Shown here piece by piece: positions 25,837-34,685 of a DNA stretch of 46,323 nt (position 1 is the stretch's first letter; every line of letters starts with the position of its first letter). This DNA comes from a bacterium. GTDB lineage: Bacteria; Patescibacteriota; UBA1384; XYA2-FULL-43-10; JAKAMI01. Made by a program: the position numbers and the translations under genes. Location: NCBI GenBank assembly GCA_021812945.1, contig JAKAMI010000006.1:1-46323 (forward strand), given 5' to 3'. The notes under the pieces are model-generated. The model did no database searches, was not told where the DNA came from, and saw only the letters and a program-made list of their open reading frames with translations.

Positions 25837-28299
25837 GTGGCTGAAAATCAGACGCAAATTCCCGGGGGGCAGACTAATCTGTTCATTAAAGAGGAGCCGA
25901 CGACTCCGCCCAAGGTTATAACCATAGAGACTGGCAAAAAACATAAGGCAAAAAAATCAGCCGATTTGATCGACTGGCAGAGGCTTTACGACAAATTACC
26001 CGAGCCAAGCCTATCACCGAACGGGCGCATGGTTTTGGAAAAGCGGTATCTCTTTAAGGATGACGAAGGGAAAATCATAGAATCTCCGAAGGATATGTTT
26101 TTCCGCGTGGCCAGATTCATTGCCCGCGCCGAATATATTTTCGATAAGGACGCCGAGGTCGAACTTCTGGCCAAGGAGTTTTATTTGGCTATGGCTAGAT
26201 TCGATTTTATGCCCAACAGTCCGACACTGATGAATTCGGATCGCAAACTCGGTCAGCTCTCCGCTTGCTTTGTCCTGCCAATAGGCGATTCAATGGAAGA
26301 GATATTTGATGCGGTAAAATTCACCGCCCTTATTCACAAGTCGGGCGGCGGCACCGGTTTTTCATTTTCCAGAATCAGGCCGCAAGGAGACAGGATCAGT
26401 TCTACCTCCGGAACCTCTTCCGGGCCAATAACCTTTATGAAAGCATTCAATGAGGCCACTGAAACTGTCAAACAAGGCGGGACTCGCCGCGGCGCCAATA
26501 TGGCGATACTCCGGGCCGATCATCCGGACATTGAAAGCTTCATCGCGGCCAAAGAAAAAAACGATCAACTGAACAACTTCAATATTTCCGTAGCCGTGAC
26601 CGATAAATTTATGGACGCTCTGCGCCAAGGAACCGATTACGATCTGGTTAATCCTCACAATAACAAGGCGGTCGGACAACTAAGCGCTCCGGAAATATAC
26701 AAAAAGATCGTTTATCAAGCCTGGAAAAACGGTGAACCGGGGATTATCTTTATCGACCGGATCAATAAATACAACCCGACTCCGGCTGCAGGGGAGATAG
26801 AGTCAACAAACCCTTGCGGCGAGCAACCGCTTCTGCCCTACGAGGCATGCAATCTCGGCTCAATCAATCTTGGCAACTATGTGCTAGGCGAAGGGCAAAA
26901 CGCTAAAATCGATTTCGACCGTCTGAAGTCGACCGTACATCTGGCGACACGGTTTCTCGATAATGTCATAGAAGTCAATAAGTATCCGCTCCCCCAGATA
27001 GATAAAATGTCGCGAGCCAATAGAAAGATCGGGCTCGGGGTGATGGGTTTCGCCGACCTGCTCATAAAACTCGGCGTACCATACAACTCCGAAAAGGGTC
27101 TGAAGTTGGCTAGAAAGATAATGAGTCTTATCGATACGGAATCGAAAGCCATGTCGAGCGAGCTGGCTAGACGGCGAGGGGTTTTCCCAAATTACGACCA
27201 AAGCATTTTCCCGGCCAAAGGCTTAAGGCTTCGAAACGCCACTACTACCACCATCGCCCCCACCGGTACCATCTCCATAATCTCCAACGCTTCCAGCGGC
27301 GTTGAGCCCTTGTTCGCCGTTTGTTATTTCAGACAAAATGTATTGGACAACGACACCCTAACCGAAGTGAACCCGCTGTTTGAAAAAATCGCCAAAGAGC
27401 GAGGATTTTATTCTGAAGAATTAATAAAGGAGATCGCTGAAACCGGCAGTCTCGATGGCGTTGAGGGGATCCCGTCGGATGTCAAAGAACTTTTTGCCAC
27501 CGCCCAGACCATCTCTCCGGAAGACCATATAAAAATGCAAGCTGCATTTCAAGAATTTACCGACAACGCCGTTTCTAAAACTGTCAATTTTCCCAACAGC
27601 GCTACCGAGGAAGACATCAAAGAGGCTTATGACCTGGCCCACAAACTCGGCTGCAAGGGCGTGACAGTTTACCGAGACGGTTCCCGCGATACTCAGGTTC
27701 TTAATACCGGAGCAACCGAAAATAATCAGGATAGTAAAAACGAGCCGGTTAAAGAGGTTATTTACGAAACTTTAGTCAAACCGAGGCCTCGTCCGGAAGT
27801 CGTGGTGGGTACAACCGAGAAAATAGCCTCAGGTCTTGGAGATATGTACATTACGATAGATGAAGACGAGGTTGGTATCAACGAAGTTTTCATTCGCATC
27901 GGCAAATCCGGCGGGGAAGCGGCGGCTATGAACGATGCCTTAGCCAGGATCATCTCGGTCGCTTTGCGTTCCGGGGTAGATCCCAAGGTCATTGTTAAAC
28001 ACCTAAAGGGGATACGCGGCTCGAATCCGATCTGGCACAACGGCGAACTTATCCTGTCCTGTCCCGATGCCGTGGCTAAAGCGATGGAGAGGTATATTAA
28101 ACGCAAGTCGACGCTTCCTTTAAATTTCAAGGTCGAGAATCAAGCTCCGGATAACTTGGAGAAAGAGGGTAAGGGCAGCGGGTACTATTCGGAATCGGAT
28201 CATGCTCTAAACAATGCTTGTCTTGAATGCGGCGGAAAAATCGACTATGAATCAGGTTGTTATGTCTGCCGCGATTGCGGTTATTCCAAGTGCGGCTGA
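25837..28299 (+). CDS. nrdJ: Class II (adenosylcobalamin-dependent) ribonucleotide reductase
   Basis: FMPNSPTLMNSDRKLGQLSACFVLPIGDSMEEIF; STNPCGEQPLLPYEACNLGSINL; GAMN-type and TSCPD-like region; C-terminal CxxC zinc ribbon. Confidence 0.95.
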   Translation: MAENQTQIPGGQTNLFIKEEPTTPPKVITIETGKKHKAKKSADLIDWQRLYDKLPEPSLSPNGRMVLEKRYLFKDDEGKIIESPKDMFFRVARFIARAEYIFDKDAEVELLAKEFYLAMARFDFMPNSPTLMNSDRKLGQLSACFVLPIGDSMEEIFDAVKFTALIHKSGGGTGFSFSRIRPQGDRISSTSGTSSGPITFMKAFNEATETVKQGGTRRGANMAILRADHPDIESFIAAKEKNDQLNNFNISVAVTDKFMDALRQGTDYDLVNPHNNKAVGQLSAPEIYKKIVYQAWKNGEPGIIFIDRINKYNPTPAAGEIESTNPCGEQPLLPYEACNLGSINLGNYVLGEGQNAKIDFDRLKSTVHLATRFLDNVIEVNKYPLPQIDKMSRANRKIGLGVMGFADLLIKLGVPYNSEKGLKLARKIMSLIDTESKAMSSELARRRGVFPNYDQSIFPAKGLRLRNATTTTIAPTGTISIISNASSGVEPLFAVCYFRQNVLDNDTLTEVNPLFEKIAKERGFYSEELIKEIAETGSLDGVEGIPSDVKELFATAQTISPEDHIKMQAAFQEFTDNAVSKTVNFPNSATEEDIKEAYDLAHKLGCKGVTVYRDGSRDTQVLNTGATENNQDSKNEPVKEVIYETLVKPRPRPEVVVGTTEKIASGLGDMYITIDEDEVGINEVFIRIGKSGGEAAAMNDALARIISVALRSGVDPKVIVKHLKGIRGSNPIWHNGELILSCPDAVAKAMERYIKRKSTLPLNFKVENQAPDNLEKEGKGSGYYSESDHALNNACLECGGKIDYESGCYVCRDCGYSKCG

Positions 28300-28335
28300 T
28301 TTTCTAGAAAAGGCGACTTACACTGATTATCCACT

Positions 28336-28355
28336 CCTGCCTGCCGGCAGGCAGG
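28336..28355. repeat. 20-nt perfect palindrome cctgcctgccggcaggcagg
   Basis: Read directly. Confidence 0.9.
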
Positions 28356-28419
28356 GATCCCGCAACTGATCCGTGGGGTAGATCTGTGGCGGTCACTGCT
28401 ACATTATTTAATATCTAGT

Positions 28420-28926
28420 ATGACCATCATCTTCACCGGAGACGGAAAAGGCAAGACCAGTGCCGCCCTTGGGGTGGCCCTTCGTTCAAGCGGTTGGGGC
28501 AACAAAGTCGCCGTAGTTCAGTTTATCAAAGGTAATAAAGAGATAGGGGAATGGAAAGCGATCCAAAAGATCGGGGGGATCGACATCTTCCAGTATCTCA
28601 ATGACAAGAAATTGTATATAGCCAATCCCGAAAAACGCCACCGAGATACTATGCCGGCTGTTATGGATGATATCGGGCGACTGGCTGAATCAGGCGATTA
28701 TAGTTTAGTAGTCCTAGACGAGGTAAACAACGCCATTAATCATAAACTGGTCAAGGTCAAAAAGATTGTCTCGATATTAAAGACATATCCCAAGACCGAC
28801 TTTATCCTAACCGGCCGAAATGCCGATCCCGAACTGGTGAAGATGGCCGATATGGTCACTGAAATGAGAAACATCAAGCACCCTTTTGACCGCGGTGTCC
28901 CTGCCAAAAAAGGAATTGATTATTAG
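28420..28926 (+). CDS. cobO: Cob(I)alamin adenosyltransferase (CobA/CobO/BtuR type)
   Basis: MTIIFTGDGKGKTSAALGVALRSSGWGNKVAVVQFIKG; LVVLDEVNNAINHKLV; LTGRNADPELVKMADMVTEMR. Confidence 0.93.
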   Translation: MTIIFTGDGKGKTSAALGVALRSSGWGNKVAVVQFIKGNKEIGEWKAIQKIGGIDIFQYLNDKKLYIANPEKRHRDTMPAVMDDIGRLAESGDYSLVVLDEVNNAINHKLVKVKKIVSILKTYPKTDFILTGRNADPELVKMADMVTEMRNIKHPFDRGVPAKKGIDY

Positions 28927-29134
28927 CTGGTGTCGGCGTTGTAATCTAAAGGTACCGTAATATTAAATATCCAGTCCTAGCAACTAGAAGATTATATGCT
29001 TAGGGTCGTACTTTACAAAATTTCGCAAAGGGGTAATATAGGTTGTAGGGGTTTTGGACCTACGATTGGTACGGCGAGTTGTTTTTTTGGTTGTGAAATT
29101 TGTTTATATTTTCGTCATCCCGGACCCAGTATGC

Positions 29135-29264
29135 AACCACTCACTGTATTGTCATTTCGACATCCTTAAGCTTGTCGAAGGACGAGAAATCTCCTGATCC
29201 ACTATTGTATATCTCGGGGGGGATTTCTCGCTCGATGACTCGCTCGAAATGACAGCGAGTGGTT
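29135..29264. repeat. About 130-bp MITE-like inverted-repeat element
   Basis: aaccactcactgtattgtcatttcga ... gagaaatctcc ... ggatttctcg ... tcgaaatgacagcgagtggtt. Confidence 0.8.
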
Positions 29265-29334
29265 ACCCCCGTATCGTAGGTTTTAATCCGACGGATACAT
29301 ACCGAGTCTTAGTTACTATAAAAGAGATCTTTGT

Positions 29335-29856
29335 ATGAACAAAAAAGAAACGGTTCTGGCATTTCTTATCATCGCCTTGGGCGTTTTGTCGCGCTTTCTT
29401 CCGCATGTGCCAAACTTTGTGCCGGTTACTGCTATTGCTATCTTCGGGGGACGGTATTTTAGCAAATACTACGCCTGGGTTATTCCGTTTGCCATAATGT
29501 CTATTTCAGATATTTTTCTCGGTTTTTCCGATGTGACTCTATACGTTTATGCAGGATTAGCTTTGGCAATCTTTGGCGGGACGATTCTAAAAAAACATTA
29601 CGGGATTGGAAACTTGGTTGCCGTTACGTTTGCCTCATCTGTCGGTTTCTTTTTAGTCAGCAATTTCGGAGTCTGGATGGCCGGCTGGTATGGGCGCACC
29701 CTCCCGGGGCTAATTAAATGTTACGAGATGGCCATCCCTTTCTTCCGTAATTCACTTGCCGGAGACTTGTTTTATGTCACTGTAATGTTTGGTGCCTACG
29801 AGATTGTCCGTAATCGACTCTTCTCAAAATGGTTTACCACTCAACAGCACATTTAG
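29335..29856 (+). CDS. Multi-pass membrane protein, DUF6580-like putative transporter
   Basis: VLSRFLPHVPNFVPVTAIAIFGGRYFSKYYAWVIPFAIMSISDIFLGF; SNFGVWMAGWYGRTLPGLIKCYEMAIPFFRNSLAGDLFY. Confidence 0.72.
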   Translation: MNKKETVLAFLIIALGVLSRFLPHVPNFVPVTAIAIFGGRYFSKYYAWVIPFAIMSISDIFLGFSDVTLYVYAGLALAIFGGTILKKHYGIGNLVAVTFASSVGFFLVSNFGVWMAGWYGRTLPGLIKCYEMAIPFFRNSLAGDLFYVTVMFGAYEIVRNRLFSKWFTTQQHI

Positions 29857-29902
29857 CCCTACATTCCATATTCCATATTCTATATTCTAACCTAGGAGGC
29901 CT

Positions 29903-30235
29903 ATGAACGAGATTACACCGCTGGAGCTGACATCTGAGAACTTTAACAAGACTATTTCCGGCGAAAAACCGGTTATGGTTGATTTTTGGGCCCCATGGTG
30001 CGGCCCTTGCCAAATAATGCTGCCGATCATCGACGAGCTGGCTAAAGATTACAAGAACGGGGGTAAAGTCGTGATAGCTAAGCTCAACATTGACGAGCAC
30101 CCGGAAATAGCCGGGAAATATAACGTAATGAGCGTCCCCACCATCCTGCAGTTCAAGGCCGGCAAGGTTGTCGGGCAGATGGTCGGAGTCACCCCGAAAG
30201 AAGAGCTGGAGAAGTCGCTTGACAAGCTAGTATAG
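29903..30235 (+). CDS. trxA: Thioredoxin
   Basis: PVMVDFWAPWCGPCQIMLPIIDELAKDY; YNVMSVPTILQFKAGKVV. Confidence 0.96.
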   Translation: MNEITPLELTSENFNKTISGEKPVMVDFWAPWCGPCQIMLPIIDELAKDYKNGGKVVIAKLNIDEHPEIAGKYNVMSVPTILQFKAGKVVGQMVGVTPKEELEKSLDKLV

Positions 30236-30247
30236 TTGTGCTATAAT
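30219..30247 (+). promoter_or_regulatory. Perfect consensus promoter TTGACA-17-TATAAT overlapping the end of trxA
   Basis: Exact -35, exact -10, optimal spacing. Confidence 0.8.
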
Positions 30248-30290
30248 TTGAGTTGTTGTTTTGGGAGATGTTAAAAATTCGTCTCTCATA

Positions 30291-30354
30291 CAAAGCTCCT
30301 TAACTGGTCCCTCATACGTATTCATACATTTTGAGGGACCTTTTGGGAGCTTTG
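30291..30354 (+). promoter_or_regulatory. Structured leader RNA with nested hairpins (caaagctcc/ggagctttg enclosing ggtccctca/tgagggacc)
   Basis: Two perfect 9-bp stems downstream of the consensus promoter. Confidence 0.65.
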
Positions 30355-30414
30355 GGCCTAGGAGGCCAAGCTACCGTCGCATCGACGCACTATTATCCAA
30401 ACTCGAGGTGCGAG

Positions 30415-30675
30415 ATGAAACGCAGGATTTTGTGGGACGCTGTTGCAATGGTCATTGGACTGCTTGCGATGGCGACTCAGGCCGTTCTTGGCTATCGAGC
30501 AGGTCATGAGAACCCGCTCAGCAATTCCGCACCACCGGACCCCCTCTATGTCATCCTCTTTATCGGGGGAATGGTGGCCGGCGCGGTAGGCTTCGCTTTC
30601 TTGATACTCGACGTGAGGGAGTACAGAAAGCAGAAACATGGTCTCGCCGCACCAGAGTATGTGTCTCAAGAATAA
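30415..30675 (+). CDS. Small two-TM protein, unknown function
   Basis: MKRRILWDAVAMVIGLLAMATQAVLGYRAGHE...LYVILFIGGMVAGAVGFAFLILDVREYRKQK; start follows gaggtgcgag. Confidence 0.55.
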   Translation: MKRRILWDAVAMVIGLLAMATQAVLGYRAGHENPLSNSAPPDPLYVILFIGGMVAGAVGFAFLILDVREYRKQKHGLAAPEYVSQE

Positions 30676-30705
30676 TGCTCCGGAATCGTGACCAGTTTTA
30701 CCGAG

Positions 30706-30728
30706 CGCCACCGGCTTCAACGGTGGCG
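30706..30728 (+). terminator. Hairpin cgccaccg-gcttcaa-cggtggcg followed by ttt
   Basis: 8-bp perfect stem 30 bp after the 2-TM ORF. Confidence 0.6.
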
Positions 30729-30812
30729 TTTCGAGTTTAAAAGAGGATTTAACGACAACAATTATCTCCGAGCTAGTCGTTGAGCTTGAAATCGTCTGAA
30801 CTATCGGGCTTA

Positions 30813-30847
30813 ATCCTACTGTCCACCCGCCGGGTGGACAGTAGGAT
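30813..30847. repeat. Palindrome family B copy 2, 16-bp perfect arms, gcc loop
   Basis: Contains tactgtccacccgccgggtggacagta, identical to 19753-19779. Confidence 0.95.
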
Positions 30848-30897
30848 ATTTGATGTTGATGCTGGTCGGATAACCGTAAATCGGCTATAATCAATCT

Positions 30898-33744
30898 ATG
30901 GCAGAGAAGATATTGGTTGGTCTCAATAAAGCCCAGAAAGAAGCCGTGACGCATCGCACAGGGCCGCTTTTGATTATTGCCGGCGCCGGAACGGGTAAAA
31001 CTACGGTGATCACTCGACGAATTGCCTGGCTAATAGAGCAAAAACTAGCCGAACCCTCCGAGATCCTAGCCTTGACCTTTACCGAAAAGGCCGCCGCCGA
31101 AATGGAGGAGAGGGTAGACAGGCTCGTACCATACGGCTTTACTGATATGTGGATTTCGACTTTTCACGCCTTTGGCGATCGTTTGCTTCGCGACTACGCC
31201 ATAGAGCTTGGCTTGCCGGCTAACTTCAAAGTATTAACGGCCACCGAGCAAGCTATTTTTATGCGTCAAAACATTTACGCTTTTGATCTAAACTACTATC
31301 GACCGGTGGCCAATCCGATCAGTCACATCCAGGCGCTCCTTTACCACTTTTCCAGATTGAAAGACGAGCTTATCTCTCCCGAAGAATACTTGGCCTTAGC
31401 CCAATCTCAAAATTCAAATCTCAAATCTCAAAGTAATGATCAGGAAAAAATTTTAGAGCTGGCCAGAACATATTCGCGATACCAGGAACTGATGGTCCAA
31501 GCCGGCAACTTGGACTTCGGCGACCAGTTATTCCTAACCTACAAGCTACTAAAAGAAAATCTAAAAGTTCTCGCCGAATGTCAAAACAAATATAAATATA
31601 TTTTGGTCGATGAGTTTCAAGATACTAATTTTGCTCAGAACGAAATGGTAAAATTATTGGCTAGCAAACATCAAAACATTACAGTGGTCGGCGATGACGA
31701 CCAATCAATTTACCGTTTCCGCGGAGCTTCAATCTCCAATATTTTGGATTTTAAAAAAACTTATAAAAGTGCGGAACAAATTGTTCTAAACCTGAATTAC
31801 CGCTCGACTCAACAGATTCTTGATTCTTCATACAAACTCATACAAAATAATAACCCCGACCGTCTCGAAGTTAAAAACAAGATCGACAAAAGACTCTTGT
31901 CTGACAAAAATGGACTTTCGCCAGAACTTTTACACTGCGACACTCTTTCCTGCGAGGCCGATCTGGTAGTCAAAAAAATTACCGAGTTAAAAGCTAAGAT
32001 GGAGCTAAACTATAACGATTTTGCTATCCTGGTTCGAGCCAACACCCATGCCGAACCATTTATTCAATCTCTGAATATTGCCGGAATCCCCCATATTTTC
32101 TCCGGAGCCTCCGATCTTTTTTCCTATCCTGAAATAAAAATGCTGGTGGCTTTCTTGAAATGTCTGGTTTATACCGACGACAACCTGGCGTTTTATCAGC
32201 TGGCCACCAGCGAACTTTACCGGATACCCGACAAAGAGATAAGCGGTTATTATACCCAAGCCGTCCGCTCCAACCGTTCAATTACCGAAGTAATCGAAAC
32301 TGAGTTCGGTGACAAAAAAGTTTTCATTGAGCTTTTGGCGGATATTGGAAACTTTCGACAACGAAAAAACGAACCGGTCGGGGAACTGCTTTATCAATAT
32401 CTGAGTGAAAAAAAATATCTCAGCTCCCTAACCGAAAATCCCACCATAGATGATGAGCTCAAAGTCTCCCGGATTGCCAAATTTTTCGACCGGATCAGTG
32501 AGTTTAATCATTCGAGTGAGGAAAGGGGAGTACTGGCATTTCTTCACAACCTGGAATTGATCCTAGAGGTCGGAGACGAGGTTATAGTCTCGGATATTGA
32601 TCCGGATCTTGATGCGGTGAATATTTTGACCGCTCACGCCTCAAAAGGGCTTGAATGGCCGGTTGTTTTCATCGTCAACTGCGTCTCAGACCGATTCCCT
32701 GGCCGGAAGAAAAAAGAGGCTCTACCGATTCCCGACGACCTGATTCGCGAGCGTTTACCGGAAGGGGATTTTCATCTCCAAGAGGAAAGGCGCCTTTTCT
32801 ATGTCGCCGCAACAAGAGCCAAGGATCTGCTTTTTCTCACTAGTGCCGATGACTACGGCGGCAAACGAGCCAAAAAGCTTTCTCAGTTTGTTATGGAACT
32901 TCTGGACAAGCCCAAGAGTGACGAAGTCAAACACAAATCCAGTCCAATGGAAAAAATCGCTCGTTTCGGTAAACTTTCCAAGAAACCTCTAAAGTTGCCC
33001 GATAAGTTTAGCGGGGAAGTGATTAAATTATCCCGACAGCAAATTGACGATTATTTTTCCTGCCCGAAAAAGTTTTATTTTGCCCACATAGTTAAAATTC
33101 CACTTCTCGAAAATCATTATCTAATGTACGGAACCGCTATCCATGCGGCTCTTGATCATTTTTTTCGCCGTAGACTCAAAGGAGAGAAACCAAAAATTGA
33201 ACAGTTGCAACAAGATTTTCTTCAAGCATTTAAGAGCGTCGGGTTTATAACACGAGAGCACGAGGATCAAAGAAGAAGAAACGGCCTTCTAGCACTTGAG
33301 AGATTTTTTCAATCTGATATCATAGGTCTACAGGTACCCGCTAGGGTAGAGGAACCTTTTGAATTTTACGAAAACAAAATAAAAGTCAGCGGCCGATACG
33401 ATTTGATTTACGACAACAAAGACGGGATTGAGATTCGAGACTTTAAAACCAGCGATGTTAGAGAACAGACCGATGCCGACAAACGAATAAAAAAGTCGAC
33501 CCAAATGATGATCTACGCCTTGGCCTGGTACGAAAAACACCAAGTCATCCCTAAAACTTCTTTGTATTTTATAGAATCGGGAATTAAGGCCGAAACCGTG
33601 TTTACTCCAAATGTTCTAACGGAAACCAAAGAAATGATTTTTCGGGTAGCCGCAGGCATCAAGAAAATGGACTTTGCGGCCGAACCAGATTACAATACCT
33701 GCCGCGGCTGTCCTTATCGAGATATTTGTTATGAAGCAATATAA
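30898..33744 (+). CDS. UvrD/PcrA-type helicase fused to a C-terminal PD-(D/E)XK nuclease with Cys cluster
   Basis: AGAGTGKTTVITRRI, LVDEFQDTN, VGDDDQSIYRFRGA, LTAHASKGLEWPVVF; C-terminal GRYDLIYDNKDGIEIRDFKT and CRGCPYRDIC. Confidence 0.93.
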   Translation: MAEKILVGLNKAQKEAVTHRTGPLLIIAGAGTGKTTVITRRIAWLIEQKLAEPSEILALTFTEKAAAEMEERVDRLVPYGFTDMWISTFHAFGDRLLRDYAIELGLPANFKVLTATEQAIFMRQNIYAFDLNYYRPVANPISHIQALLYHFSRLKDELISPEEYLALAQSQNSNLKSQSNDQEKILELARTYSRYQELMVQAGNLDFGDQLFLTYKLLKENLKVLAECQNKYKYILVDEFQDTNFAQNEMVKLLASKHQNITVVGDDDQSIYRFRGASISNILDFKKTYKSAEQIVLNLNYRSTQQILDSSYKLIQNNNPDRLEVKNKIDKRLLSDKNGLSPELLHCDTLSCEADLVVKKITELKAKMELNYNDFAILVRANTHAEPFIQSLNIAGIPHIFSGASDLFSYPEIKMLVAFLKCLVYTDDNLAFYQLATSELYRIPDKEISGYYTQAVRSNRSITEVIETEFGDKKVFIELLADIGNFRQRKNEPVGELLYQYLSEKKYLSSLTENPTIDDELKVSRIAKFFDRISEFNHSSEERGVLAFLHNLELILEVGDEVIVSDIDPDLDAVNILTAHASKGLEWPVVFIVNCVSDRFPGRKKKEALPIPDDLIRERLPEGDFHLQEERRLFYVAATRAKDLLFLTSADDYGGKRAKKLSQFVMELLDKPKSDEVKHKSSPMEKIARFGKLSKKPLKLPDKFSGEVIKLSRQQIDDYFSCPKKFYFAHIVKIPLLENHYLMYGTAIHAALDHFFRRRLKGEKPKIEQLQQDFLQAFKSVGFITREHEDQRRRNGLLALERFFQSDIIGLQVPARVEEPFEFYENKIKVSGRYDLIYDNKDGIEIRDFKTSDVREQTDADKRIKKSTQMMIYALAWYEKHQVIPKTSLYFIESGIKAETVFTPNVLTETKEMIFRVAAGIKKMDFAAEPDYNTCRGCPYRDICYEAI
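31401..31436. repeat. In-CDS low-complexity insert (ccaatctcaaaattcaaatctcaaatctcaaagtaa)
   Basis: Degenerate tctcaaa(at) repeats coding for AQSQNSNLKSQSN. Confidence 0.75.
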
Positions 33745-34612
33745 ATTTAAAAAACTAATTATCCTCGTTTCGATACTCGTAGTTCTCGGAGTCGCCGGTT
33801 TTGCGTTTTACCATTTCACTCGGACGCCCCATCCGGCAAGTTCGAATCAGGGCGATTCCAATCCCGAGACAGTGCCTGAAACGACACCTATTCCAGCACA
33901 GGAGGCCAGCCAAACTCCGACGCCGAATCCACCCATACTTAAGCCCAAAAAACCGGTTGCTATACTGATGTATCACTCTATCCGAGTCTACAACAACTCA
34001 GCTGACAAAATCGGCACCGGACTTTCCGTTCCTCAGTCTATTTTCGATACGGAGATGAAGGCCCTAAAAGACAGCGGATTTCAATCTATTAGCCTAAGTA
34101 ATTATTATTCAGGCAAACTGCCGGCCAAGCCGGTGGTTATTAGTTTCGACGACGGTTATGATAATGCGTATACCCAAGCGTTTCCTGTTTTAAAAAAGTA
34201 CGGTTATATTGGAATTTTCTATATCATCACCGGTAAAATCAACACCACCGGCTATCTAAACGATCTGCAAATAAAAGAAATGGCCGGGTCGGGAATGATA
34301 TTTGGAGATCATACTATTTCACACCCCGATCTTACCAACATTTCAAACTCAAAATTGACTCGTGAATTAGTCGAGAGCAAATCAAAGCTTGAACATTTAG
34401 TGGGGTCTAGAATTACAGATTTTTGCTATCCTTCGGGAAAATACAATTTTAGGGTTGAGGCCGCTGTCCGTTCTGCCGGATTTTTAACGGCAACCACCAC
34501 CAAAAGTCCGTCCAGTCTAAAATTTTCAGATTTCTTGAGACTGCCGCGATTAAGAATCAGCAACACCGACACTGCCAGATCAGTGCTGCGTAGAGTTTTA
34601 TCCATCAAGTAA
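33731..34612 (+). CDS. Membrane-anchored polysaccharide deacetylase
   Basis: VAILMYHSIRVY; PVVISFDDGYDNAYTQAFPVLKKYGYIGIFYIITG; SHPDLTNIS; FCYPSGKYN. Overlaps the previous gene by 14 nt. Confidence 0.92.
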   Translation: MKQYKFKKLIILVSILVVLGVAGFAFYHFTRTPHPASSNQGDSNPETVPETTPIPAQEASQTPTPNPPILKPKKPVAILMYHSIRVYNNSADKIGTGLSVPQSIFDTEMKALKDSGFQSISLSNYYSGKLPAKPVVISFDDGYDNAYTQAFPVLKKYGYIGIFYIITGKINTTGYLNDLQIKEMAGSGMIFGDHTISHPDLTNISNSKLTRELVESKSKLEHLVGSRITDFCYPSGKYNFRVEAAVRSAGFLTATTTKSPSSLKFSDFLRLPRLRISNTDTARSVLRRVLSIK

Positions 34613-34685
34613 CCATCTCCTTAAATACCTATTACGAGGAGCCATAGGGTCTTTCGGATTGTTCTGAACGGGCTCCAAGAAATAA

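Noticed and set aside
28299-28420. Regulatory RNA upstream of cobO
   Set aside because: Only a common perfect palindrome (cctgcctgccggcaggcagg) is visible; no B12 riboswitch features.
28926-29335. Possible cobalamin riboswitch between cobO and the DUF6580-like transporter
   Set aside because: No recognisable B12-box or conserved cobalamin riboswitch core; the region contains a MITE-like repeat instead. A covariance-model scan would be decisive.
30261-30509. Alternative ORF overlapping the structured leader
   Set aside because: Out of frame with the hydrophobic ORF, low-quality translation, and the region is better explained as structured leader.
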